From positions 1 to 26,899 of the IMG/VR virus record IMGVR_UViG_3300044703_000087: a DNA stretch of 26,899 bases, one strand, 5' to 3'. Of the stretch, positions 7,457-14,473 are shown one piece after another. Position 1 is the stretch's first letter, and every line of letters starts with the position of its first letter. The position numbers were made by a program, and so were the translations under genes. This DNA is from a virus. The notes under the pieces are model-generated. The model worked only from the letters and a program-made list of their open reading frames with translations. It had not been told where the DNA came from and ran no database searches.

Positions 7457-7533
7457 ATGCAATGAAGGGAAAGGCTGGGGGCGGATATGCTCCGCCCCCG
7501 AATACGCTCTCCTACTCGCGGTAGGTGCGGCTA

Positions 7534-7974
7534 TTAGACTGAAACCGGCGTTGCAGCCTGCGAGACGAGCGCGGAACCGCGCCCGTTGAAGAGCAGGATT
7601 TGCGCCGAGCAAAGATCAATCGGAGTCGTGCCCGAAACGTCGGCAACCACGCGCAGGTAGCGAGAGCGCTTCTGCAGGTTGACGTTGATCAGGTAGACGT
7701 TGCCGGAAGTGGCGTTCGGCGTAACATCGCCGAGCACTCCGGTCGTCGCGCCCGAAACGGCAACCCAGGTGGAGTTATCGACGGACTCTTCGACCTTGAA
7801 TTCGATGGTCTCGTCACCCGTGGTGCGGTCATGCGCGCCCAGGTGGCAGATCACTAATGCTTTTTCAAAACCACGGCAATCCACGCCAAGTCCGTTGGCG
7901 TCAGCCGTGCGGCTCTCCGGGTCCAAGCTCGGCTTGACCAGGACGTGTGAGCTGGGAGTATGGATGTTAGACAC
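7534..7974 (-). CDS. Capsid decoration-like protein, putative
   Basis: This 146-residue beta-rich protein is encoded immediately after the major capsid gene, a usual place for a capsid decoration or head-fibre protein. The part reading VEESVDNSTWVAVSGATTG...SRYLRVVADVSGT resembles the C-terminal domain of the long tail tube paralogue (STDNSVWV...RYVRAQ), so both probably carry the same beta-sandwich module. No catalytic motif is seen. A strong stem-loop separates it from the capsid gene. Confidence 0.55.
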   Translation of the reverse strand: MSNIHTPSSHVLVKPSLDPESRTADANGLGVDCRGFEKALVICHLGAHDRTTGDETIEFKVEESVDNSTWVAVSGATTGVLGDVTPNATSGNVYLINVNLQKRSRYLRVVADVSGTTPIDLCSAQILLFNGRGSALVSQAATPVSV

Positions 7975-8003
7975 TTTCTTATTCTCCTGTTGGTGTGCTC
8001 ACA

Positions 8004-8039
8004 CCGGGCGGCCATTGGCCTTTAGCTTTCACCGCCCGG
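8004..8039 (-). terminator. Stem-loop between major capsid and decoration genes
   Basis: CCGGGCGG (8004-8011) and CCGCCCGG (8032-8039) form a perfect 8-bp GC-rich stem. There is no T-run on the minus strand, so partial termination or mRNA protection downstream of the abundant capsid message is more likely than full termination. Confidence 0.45.
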
Positions 8040-8100
8040 CTGAACACTTATCACTGACTATGGTTGATTACTGACTGGTGAGGTCACTGACTCCCAGCAA

Positions 8101-9468
8101 CTAGGTCGAGCACTTCTGAATCTTGAGCTTGAACTCTTCCGCCACCTGGCCGCCCAAACGGATGCGACCCAGTAAGCGAATTTCGTTCTGCTCCGCGCCG
8201 ACTTCGCGCAAGACCTGGATCGAGAAGCCGATGCGGTTGACGAGGTAGTAACCCGACAAATCACCGAAGATCACAGGGTAAGCGTTGGCCGCGATGTCCG
8301 GCATGAATGCGCTGAACGCATAGTCATAGCCGAGCAATTCCTTCGGCCTGGCCGAAGCGATGCCGCTGTCCTGCAGGCCCGTGCCGAACAGGTAGCGGTT
8401 GTTGCTGTCTTTCAGCTTGGCAATCGCTTTGCCCGCATTGGTCTTGTTGAGGTAGAAGGCCGCGTTCTCGTCATACTGCTCGGGGAGCGAGTAGGAGAGG
8501 TCAATCAGGCCGTCCGCCGTCAGAGCCGCGGCGCTGCCGGTAACAACTATGTCGGGCTGATCGGCTCCGCCCGGATTGGCCAGGATACCCATCGGCTGAC
8601 CGAGACCGCTGCCGTTGACGATCATGTTGTCTTTGAGAAGCTCAATCGTTTCCTGGAACTTGTCAGCCGACCAGCTCACAATCGGGAACGCTGAATCCTC
8701 AACCATGTCGTTGGTCAGCGGCATGCTCAGCATCGCCGTGTGAACGGGAATGCCGATTTGTCCGAAGACCGGATCGGTCACGCGGTGAGCGGTGCTCGAC
8801 GCCGGAACTTCACCGGTGAAGGTGACGCGGATGCCGGTCGTATAGATGTTGTCGGACGTGTAATTAACTTTGGGGATGAGCAGGCGGTCGCGACTTGTCT
8901 GCAGGCTCATCACGCGCGAGGCCAGACGGGTCGGTGTGGGCTTGCGCTGGATAATCTTGGCCATCACATCGTCGGGGACGAGGAAGCCGCCCTGAGCGTC
9001 AACACCCTCTTGCAGCGTCTTCAATTCGTTGCTGGAGACGCCGTTGATGCCTTTGCGCAGGTAGTTGCGGAAAGAGCGCTTGTAATCCATCGTCGAGATC
9101 GCGGAAAGCGTTTTCTGGTCGAGACCAAGTTCGCCCTCTTCGTACACGACTGCTAGATTTTTCCTGTCAACGACGGTCGTGCCTGCAGGCTGAAAGCCTT
9201 CCAGGCTGGCTTCTCCGACTTTTCCCTGGCTGTCATGGCGCAGGTTGACAGGGTTGGACTTCAGCCCGTTCGCGAATTGCGCGGTCTCTTCTGCTTCGCG
9301 CTCAAGTTCCACGGCTTCCGTGTACTTGCCTTTGAGTTCTTTTACTTCGCCCATGAGCGCGCGTGCGTCGGCAGCCTCGGCGTCGCTGATGTTCTCTTTC
9401 GCCATGAGCGTGCTGAATTCTGCACTCTTCGCAGTATATTGCTCGGCGAGTAGCTCTGATCTTTTCAT
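8101..9468 (-). CDS. Major capsid protein, HK97 family
   Basis: I choose the ATG at 9468 (MKRSELLAEQ), which has AAGGA about 9 bases upstream; the frame extends further upstream but would overlap the protease gene. The product has 455 residues. About 120 N-terminal residues form a helical, charged delta (scaffold) domain. The HK97 fold follows, starting near ...QGGFLVPDDVMAKII and including SADKFQETIELLKDNMIVNG and a C-terminal SGYYLVNRIGFSIQVLRE...IRLLGRIRLGGQV segment typical of the family. The prohead protease encoded just upstream is expected to remove the delta domain during maturation. Confidence 0.92.
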   Translation of the reverse strand: MKRSELLAEQYTAKSAEFSTLMAKENISDAEAADARALMGEVKELKGKYTEAVELEREAEETAQFANGLKSNPVNLRHDSQGKVGEASLEGFQPAGTTVVDRKNLAVVYEEGELGLDQKTLSAISTMDYKRSFRNYLRKGINGVSSNELKTLQEGVDAQGGFLVPDDVMAKIIQRKPTPTRLASRVMSLQTSRDRLLIPKVNYTSDNIYTTGIRVTFTGEVPASSTAHRVTDPVFGQIGIPVHTAMLSMPLTNDMVEDSAFPIVSWSADKFQETIELLKDNMIVNGSGLGQPMGILANPGGADQPDIVVTGSAAALTADGLIDLSYSLPEQYDENAAFYLNKTNAGKAIAKLKDSNNRYLFGTGLQDSGIASARPKELLGYDYAFSAFMPDIAANAYPVIFGDLSGYYLVNRIGFSIQVLREVGAEQNEIRLLGRIRLGGQVAEEFKLKIQKCST

Positions 9469-9577
9469 TTTGAAAATCCTTTGCGGTTGATGTGGGCCGC
9501 GCAACAAAGGGCGCAGGCCGCGGAGGTTGGAGGATGAGCGGCCTAAAGAGGTAAGGGAGCCGCCAGAGGTCAAGGTA

Positions 9578-11062
9578 TCAATCGAGCACGTCGCCGGTGA
9601 TGGCTTCGAACTCAAGCTGGAGCTTTAACTTCTCGGAAACGGAAGCGGTTTTCGGCTTCTCGGCTAAGGCGCAGAGTTCACCAAGGTCATCGTGAACCTG
9701 ATCCATCGCCTCACGCGTTTCCTTAATGCGTTCCTGTGCGGAAAGCATCCGGTCACGCGTGGCCGCGCTGATGGTGCGGCCTTCCTTGGCTCTCAACCCA
9801 TTGATTGATTTTGCCTGTGCTACTAACCCCTCGGCGGCGGCAAGCACCGTTTCGGAGTGATCCGCGAAAGAAAGCCCGGCAAGCGAGCCATGTTCGGCGG
9901 TCAATAATTCCTGTGATTTGGTCTCGGCTTCTTCGGGCGTGCCGAGATAGGAATAACAATTCGAATAGCCGGAGAGGGGGACTACTGTTCGCTCTTCGCC
10001 GATTACTATCACGAGCGAGTCGAAGCGAAGCGCCATTGTCTCAACCTTTTCGACAGGCGAGGGCGAGCCCTGCTCCACATAGGCCAAAGTAATGTGGGGA
10101 TTGAATCCGTGATCATCGCGCGGAGGCACACCGGCCGAGCGGAGCACGTAAGCGATCCAGTTCTGGAGTTCGGAGAGGCCGGGCATGTCCACGCTCGCGT
10201 AGACGACATCCTTGCCGTCTGTCGTGTTGCTTGAGTTGAAGCGGCCAAGCCCGGAGATTTTGCCGTTGAGCGGGAGGTTCCAACCAGCCACACCCTTAAC
10301 GGCCACCATTGCCTGCGCGACTGTCATATCGTCGAGCGCAGAGACATCGCCGCAATAAGCGAGCGTGAGGTGCAAGTCCTCCGGAGCCTCTCCACCTTCT
10401 AAAGCCAAAGCCTTAGCGGCCTCATCCGAGAGAAAGCAGCCGACCATCAGGCCTTTATGCTTTGCGCCCTCTACGGAGTCGGAGAATGCTCCCTTGACGG
10501 CAGTGACGCGGGCGTTCGGCTCCGCAGGCACGCTAACAGGAGATACTTCATATAACTTAACTTTTAAGAGCAGGCGCACGCGCGATGCGGCCACGCAGGC
10601 GGCACGCTCATCCATCGTGTGATTGGCTCGCAGGTACTGGACGGCGTCGCGACCGCTGATGATGCGTTCGTCTTCGGTCGAATAGCCGATGGAGAGTCGG
10701 ACAGACTTGCCCTTCTCGATCCGGTTCTTGATCTTCTTGCGGACATTTTGCGCGTCGTCGGTCGGGTGAAACTCGACGCGCACATACAGGCCTTCGTCAG
10801 TCTCTCGCGCTTCGACGATGATCCCGATCTCGGACTTGACTCCCCACTCGTGATCCGGAGCAGACCAGCCCTGCTGGATGAAATCTGCTAAGGATTCCTG
10901 AAAACATCCGGGGACGGTGATGTCGTTATAGGAATCGAGCGAGCCGAAGGAGTTTGCGATGCCTTCAAAGCCGCCGCTGCCCTCGTCGAGGCTCTTAAGC
11001 TCGCGAAGGTCAACGTATTTGTGCTCTAAACTATCGGCGGGGGACTTCTTAGGGGTGTTCAT
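9578..11062 (-). CDS. HK97 prohead protease fused to a 2H phosphoesterase (2'-5' RNA ligase-like) domain
   Basis: The protein has 494 residues. Residues about 16-190 are a U35-type prohead protease: GGFEGIANSFGSLDSYNDI near 30-48, the probable catalytic His71 (PDHEWG) and Ser124 in RLSIGYS, and the closing LYEVSPVSVPAEPNA. Residues about 200-360 carry two H-x-T-L motifs, HLTLAY at 231 and HITLAY at 323, the signature of the 2H phosphoesterase/LigT superfamily. The last 110 residues are helical and charged, like a scaffold. Prohead proteases are packaged inside the procapsid, so the 2H domain may enter the virion too; this is inference. No clear Shine-Dalgarno precedes the ATG at 11062. A conserved promoter-like element lies about 110 bases upstream. 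Confidence 0.9.
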   Translation of the reverse strand: MNTPKKSPADSLEHKYVDLRELKSLDEGSGGFEGIANSFGSLDSYNDITVPGCFQESLADFIQQGWSAPDHEWGVKSEIGIIVEARETDEGLYVRVEFHPTDDAQNVRKKIKNRIEKGKSVRLSIGYSTEDERIISGRDAVQYLRANHTMDERAACVAASRVRLLLKVKLYEVSPVSVPAEPNARVTAVKGAFSDSVEGAKHKGLMVGCFLSDEAAKALALEGGEAPEDLHLTLAYCGDVSALDDMTVAQAMVAVKGVAGWNLPLNGKISGLGRFNSSNTTDGKDVVYASVDMPGLSELQNWIAYVLRSAGVPPRDDHGFNPHITLAYVEQGSPSPVEKVETMALRFDSLVIVIGEERTVVPLSGYSNCYSYLGTPEEAETKSQELLTAEHGSLAGLSFADHSETVLAAAEGLVAQAKSINGLRAKEGRTISAATRDRMLSAQERIKETREAMDQVHDDLGELCALAEKPKTASVSEKLKLQLEFEAITGDVLD

Positions 11063-11099
11063 TCGGTGGATACGAGCGGGCAGGGTTTTAAGTGAGGCC

Positions 11100-11159
11100 G
11101 GGGCGGCTTAGGTGGATGGCCGCCCCTTTCCTATGACAAAGGAGACCCGGAAACCCGGG
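11100..11159 (-). promoter_or_regulatory. Structured leader of the capsid operon (two hairpins)
   Basis: GGGGCGGC (11100-11107) pairs with GCCGCCCC (11119-11126), and CCCGG (11146-11150) pairs with CCGGG (11155-11159). Both lie between the promoter-like element and the protease start codon, so the leader transcript should fold into two adjacent stem-loops. Neither has a T-run on the minus strand. Confidence 0.45.
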
Positions 11160-11167
11160 CGGAGCAT

Positions 11168-11200
11168 GTTATAGCACTGAGCCGAAATGTATATTTTCTG
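11168..11200 (-). promoter_or_regulatory. Conserved phage promoter element, copy upstream of the capsid/tail unit
   Basis: The 26-bp block 11170-11195 aligns without gaps with three others in the window. On the minus strand it reads AATATACATTTCG, then about 8 variable bases, then GCTATA, which continues into TATAAC as a probable -10 with an extended TG. No consensus -35 is visible, so AATATACATTTCG may be bound by an activator or a dedicated sigma factor. Confidence 0.6.
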
Positions 11201-11342
11201 AGTGTGATAGGGATCTGGTAATTGATGCGGTGGGAGTATATTCTTTATATGCGTTAGCCGCCTAATTCTGTAACCTAGCAGAAAGTGCTAATGATTTTGA
11301 TACTCGCGCGGGATTAGACGGTGATTTGGGCGTAATACATGA

Positions 11343-11374
11343 CGCCTATTAGTACGCCTAATAGTAGTTAGGCG
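11343..11374. repeat. Tandem 12-bp direct repeat and palindrome between capsid promoter and array 2
   Basis: CGCCTATTAGTA (11343-11354) is followed directly by CGCCTAATAGTA (11355-11366) and the inverted GTTAGGCG (11367-11374). A further CGCCTAAT occurs at 11259. This is probably a protein-binding site in the divergent region. The GTTAGGC at 11367 also matches attC right cores and may be the left border of array 2. Confidence 0.5.
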
Positions 11375-11459
11375 CTTGCGCTCATGATGCAGGCCAAGGA
11401 GCTATGGGCTAGAGGATGAGATGCGATAGTATGAGCCATCAATTTGTGGAGGAAGCATC

Positions 11460-11858
11460 GTGGATTCAACGGTAGGTGGGGTATCAATCATGCTTATTCT
11501 AATCGCCATCGGGCTAGTTTGTGTTGTTGGTATTCTCTTCATGTTAGCCAAAGCGCGGAGGGGAAGAAGCGCTGTTATGTTACCTGTTTTAGCTGCGGGT
11601 GTTGCAGCGCATAATTCCGGCTTACAAGAGAGCAGCTTGAAAGCTAATATAAAGAGCTGCCCTACCTGTCACAGTACATATACAGATGCCACATTAAGAT
11701 ATTGCCTCGTGGATGGTGCCTCTCTCGAAGACGCCACTGCTTCGACGCTATCTTATGACCCAGCGGCTACCATAAAGATCAATAACAGAGGCGATAGTAA
11801 ATTAGCTCCGACAGTACAATATCACCCCGAAATGAAGGACGATAAAGGTAAAGTTTAG
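11460..11858 (+). CDS. Cassette-encoded membrane-anchored zinc-ribbon protein
   Basis: The 132-residue product has an N-terminal membrane helix (about residues 9-30), a basic RRGR stop-transfer stretch, a second weak hydrophobic patch (39-50), and a zinc-ribbon-like unit with Cys67, Cys70 and Cys82 (CPTC...TYTDATLRYCLVDG). This CPxC..YTD..L.(F/Y)CL.DG unit is, to my knowledge, widespread in Acidobacteriota proteins and is the main taxonomic hint here. The GTG start at 11460 is supported by GGAGG 8 bases upstream. The C-terminal third is disordered. Function unknown. Confidence 0.75.
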   Translation: MDSTVGGVSIMLILIAIGLVCVVGILFMLAKARRGRSAVMLPVLAAGVAAHNSGLQESSLKANIKSCPTCHSTYTDATLRYCLVDGASLEDATASTLSYDPAATIKINNRGDSKLAPTVQYHPEMKDDKGKV

Positions 11859-11881
11859 GCGTATATTCTCACCAACACCGC

Positions 11882-11983
11882 GCCTAACAACTCATTCAAC
11901 GCGAGCGGAATTAGCTCGACTTTTATCGACAACTTGGATGCTATTCGATGTTGTCTCCCGCCGCGTTAATTCGGGCGTTATGC
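11882..11983 (+). other. attC recombination site 3 (complete)
   Basis: The left core GCCTAAC (11882-11888) and right core GTTATGC (11977-11983) enclose the conserved flanks AACTCATTCAAC and GCGTTAATTCGGGC. Length is 102 bp, with a variable middle that folds on itself. It separates cassette ORFs 11460-11858 and 12015-12629. Confidence 0.92.
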
Positions 11984-12014
11984 GTCTTCTATTTGCGAAA
12001 GGTAGAATTAGAGT

Positions 12015-12629
12015 ATGCCAAAATTAATTTCACAGCTTGAGATGGCTCAATGTCCGCATTGTGGTGTAAACACACCTAATCTGTATCTGACTCACAGTTT
12101 TGATACCACAGCAAGTGTTGGCAGTCGTAAAAGGTTTTGGAAAATTTACGTATGTAAAAGATGTGGTGGTGTGGTTTCGGCGTCATCTAACACATCTAAT
12201 GGCGATGTTTCGGAAATCTATCCTTCAGAAACGGAAATAGATCAATCCATCCCTGATCCTGCTAAAACATATTTGGCGCAGGCGGCTGGAAGTATTCATG
12301 CTCCGGCTGGCGCAATAATGTTGGCAGCGAGTTCCGTTGATGCCATGCTCAAGGCTTATAATTACAAAGATGGCAGCTTATATTCACGTATTGATCTAGC
12401 TGCTAAGAACCATCTAATCACAGATGGTATGGCAAAATGGGCGCATGAGGTAAGGCTGGATGCTAATGACCAACGTCATGCAGATGAGAGTGCCTCATTA
12501 CCTGACGAGACAGATGCACGACGTTCAGTAGAATTCGCAATGGCGCTTGCTCAATTCCTGTTTTCCCTACCGGCTCGTGTAAAGCGTGGTTTAGCGAAAG
12601 CAAGCGGTAAAGATACAAGCGCCGCATAA
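12015..12629 (+). CDS. Cassette-encoded DUF4145-domain protein
   Basis: The 204-residue protein begins with a four-Cys zinc motif (CPHC at 13-16, CKRC at 47-50), followed by IYPSE, a helical domain with APAGAIMLAASSVDAMLK and a C-terminal AKWAHEVRLDANDQRH block with LFSLPARV near the end. This order matches the DUF4145 family, found alone or attached to restriction and other defence proteins. The biochemical role is unknown, and a part in nucleic-acid or phage sensing is only inferred. Its stop codon overlaps the left core of the truncated attC 4. Confidence 0.75.
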   Translation: MPKLISQLEMAQCPHCGVNTPNLYLTHSFDTTASVGSRKRFWKIYVCKRCGGVVSASSNTSNGDVSEIYPSETEIDQSIPDPAKTYLAQAAGSIHAPAGAIMLAASSVDAMLKAYNYKDGSLYSRIDLAAKNHLITDGMAKWAHEVRLDANDQRHADESASLPDETDARRSVEFAMALAQFLFSLPARVKRGLAKASGKDTSAA

Positions 12630-12650
12630 CAACTCATTCAACCGGAGCGC
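12624..12650 (+). other. attC site 4, truncated (left part only)
   Basis: GCATAAC (12624-12630) and the conserved flank AACTCATTCAACCGGAGCG are present, after which sequence changes abruptly to the 3' end of a phage gene whose stop codon is at 12665. No right half exists nearby. Confidence 0.8.
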
Positions 12651-12664
12651 GCTACCTCCCCTTA

Positions 12665-13027
12665 CTAAGCCAAAGAATTAATGACCGCCACGAAAAGCCT
12701 CTGCCTGTGCCGCTCAATCACGGGTAGCTTCTCCCACTCGCACACATTCGGGTCCCACTTCTTTTCTTCGTTGAAAACGGTCCCGCGCGTCCAACCGGCC
12801 TTCAATTGTCGCTTGACCCATTTTATATGCCGGAGCTGCGCGCCCTCGATCCGATTGTTGATGGTGTATCGCACGGCATCGCAAACTGCTTTCCGCTCGT
12901 CTTCATCCATCTCGTCCCAGAAGCGCACGTCTTCGTCTTTGAAAACGCCGTGCAGGATTTGAAGCTCAAGCATCGCGTTATAAGCGACCTGCGCGACGTG
13001 CATGAGGTCTGTTTCAGATACAGGCAT
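12665..13027 (-). CDS. RyR-domain phage protein
   Basis: The 120-residue protein carries the pattern of the RyR (ryanodine receptor repeat) domain: His67 and Trp70 (LRHIKWVKRQL), Gly-Trp at 78-79, Lys90 followed by an acidic stretch, Leu-Pro at 101-102, Glu105 and a closing RLFVAVINSL. Bacterial and phage RyR domains are mostly of unknown role; ligand or nucleotide binding has been proposed. Its ATG directly follows the portal stop codon (TAAATG), so it is co-translated with the portal protein. It is the last gene of this phage unit before cassette array 2. Confidence 0.75.
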   Translation of the reverse strand: MPVSETDLMHVAQVAYNAMLELQILHGVFKDEDVRFWDEMDEDERKAVCDAVRYTINNRIEGAQLRHIKWVKRQLKAGWTRGTVFNEEKKWDPNVCEWEKLPVIERHRQRLFVAVINSLA

Positions 13028-14473
13028 TTAATTCTCCGCAGGCTTATCAGTCGGCTTGTCAGTCGGCTTGTCGGTTGGTTTGGTTCCATCACCGGTACCA
13101 TCCGGGTTCGGCGCGGTGATCTGCGCTTTGTAGATGTCTTCATGCGTGCCGGTTTTCAACCCGGCTGCGGATCGCACCTCGCTTAACTTGATCCAGTTGC
13201 CGTTAAAGCCGATGGTAAGGCGCTGATAAAGCTTGTTCATATCATCCTGCAGCACTCGCACCTGCGTCAGATCGTGACGCAGCTTCTCAGTCTTTGACTT
13301 CTGTAGCCGCGCACGCTTATCCGACATGAGCTGCTGGTTCAACACACCGGCGATGATTCGCTGCAGCGGGATCACGCAGGATTCATAGGCCTGTTCGCGG
13401 AGTTCCCGCATCGTCGCCCCTACTTTGGTTTGCTCCAGGCCGACGCCGAAACCGATCACGCCCGCGGGAATGCCCAGGACCGCGGCCACGCGCTCTTCCG
13501 GGAGACGGCGCAGCTCCTTCATGTCCATCTCTTTTGGACTAAAGGCCATCTTCTGCACGTCAACGCCGATGCCGTTGACGATGGGCTTGCCGCGCTCGTC
13601 GCCGGTCGTCTTACGAACGAACTCTTCTCTGACTTTCGTTAAGTCAGAGTCTATGTCGCCGACATTAGCTTTCGGACTGACGACGAACGGGAAGATGCCG
13701 CAGTTTTTCATCAGCAGCGCGCTGCAACTGGAAGCCTCATTGTCGCCGTAGATTTCGCGAAGCAGGGATGCCAGGTCAGAGAGGCCCTTGCGGGTGTTGG
13801 TCGGATCAATACCGTTTCGGAAATGGATGATGTCTTCGGGCGGGATGTTCCACTCCACGCCGTTGACCAGATATGCATAGTGCGTGATGAAAATTGAATC
13901 ATCACCGATTTTCCAGCGCGGCTCTACCAGAAAGTGCGGCAGCCACCAGAGCTGTATTACCTGGCCGAGCGCATTCCTGATCTTCCAGAAGTAGACGTTG
14001 CCGTCAATGATCCAGGACATCGCGAAGCACATCCAGAGAAGTTCACCCGTGTAGTAATCATTCGGCTGCTGGAGAAGGAGCGCGGCCTCGTGGTCCTGGA
14101 TGATATTGGTCTTGCCGTCGGCCAGTTGCTCAAAGACTTCGAGCGGGGCTTCAGGCAATGTGCGGCCGAGATATTTGACAGCCGCCATCACAAGAGAGCT
14201 TTGGGTGAGGTCGCCTACCTCGCGATTATAATCAATGCGGCTGTTGGCAAAGCGACCGAACATGGATTGGAAATATCGCTCAAAGCTCTGTCCCTGCCCG
14301 CCGTCGTAGCCGTGGTGATGGACGATTGAAGCTGTGCCGGAGCCCGCAGCTTTCTCTTCAGGAGATTCCAGGCCGAGGACGTTATGCCGTTGCGGATCGT
14401 CTTCGCCACGGAAGTATGCCAGTGCAGAGGTAAAGCGTTCTGTGAAGCTGTGAGGCTTTTTGTCTTCGTTCAT
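13028..14473 (-). CDS. Portal protein, HK97/SPP1-like phage family
   Basis: Portal proteins form the dodecameric ring through which DNA enters and leaves the capsid. Of about 480 residues, the core (about 85-420) shows family features: SSLVMAAVKYLGRTLPEAPLEV, GELLWMCFAMSWIIDGNVYFWK, IIHFRNGIDPTN..KGLSDL and LPEERVAAVLGIPAGVIGFG. The C-terminus is a low-complexity tail with TDKP repeated three times. I prefer the ATG at 14473 (MNEDKKPHS), which overlaps the TerL stop as TAATG behind AGGA; an ATG at 14488 would add five residues. Confidence 0.92.
   Translation of the reverse strand: MNEDKKPHSFTERFTSALAYFRGEDDPQRHNVLGLESPEEKAAGSGTASIVHHHGYDGGQGQSFERYFQSMFGRFANSRIDYNREVGDLTQSSLVMAAVKYLGRTLPEAPLEVFEQLADGKTNIIQDHEAALLLQQPNDYYTGELLWMCFAMSWIIDGNVYFWKIRNALGQVIQLWWLPHFLVEPRWKIGDDSIFITHYAYLVNGVEWNIPPEDIIHFRNGIDPTNTRKGLSDLASLLREIYGDNEASSCSALLMKNCGIFPFVVSPKANVGDIDSDLTKVREEFVRKTTGDERGKPIVNGIGVDVQKMAFSPKEMDMKELRRLPEERVAAVLGIPAGVIGFGVGLEQTKVGATMRELREQAYESCVIPLQRIIAGVLNQQLMSDKRARLQKSKTEKLRHDLTQVRVLQDDMNKLYQRLTIGFNGNWIKLSEVRSAAGLKTGTHEDIYKAQITAPNPDGTGDGTKPTDKPTDKPTDKPAEN

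Larger units (their letters stand above)
11367..12650 (+). mobile_element. Integron cassette array 2 inside the phage structural cluster
   Basis: Two cassettes (ORFs 11460-11858 and 12015-12629), one complete attC (11882-11983) and one truncated attC (12624-12650) lie antisense between the RyR-domain gene and the promoter of the capsid operon. No integrase is present. The left border is placed at the GTTAGGC at 11367, which is inferred. Confidence 0.75.

Noticed and set aside
11251-11373. Possible complete attC with cores CGCCTAA (11259) and TTAGGCG (11368)
   Set aside because: Only the outer heptamers pair. The inner flanks do not match the AACTCATTCAACC / GGTTAATTCGGGC arms of the real sites.
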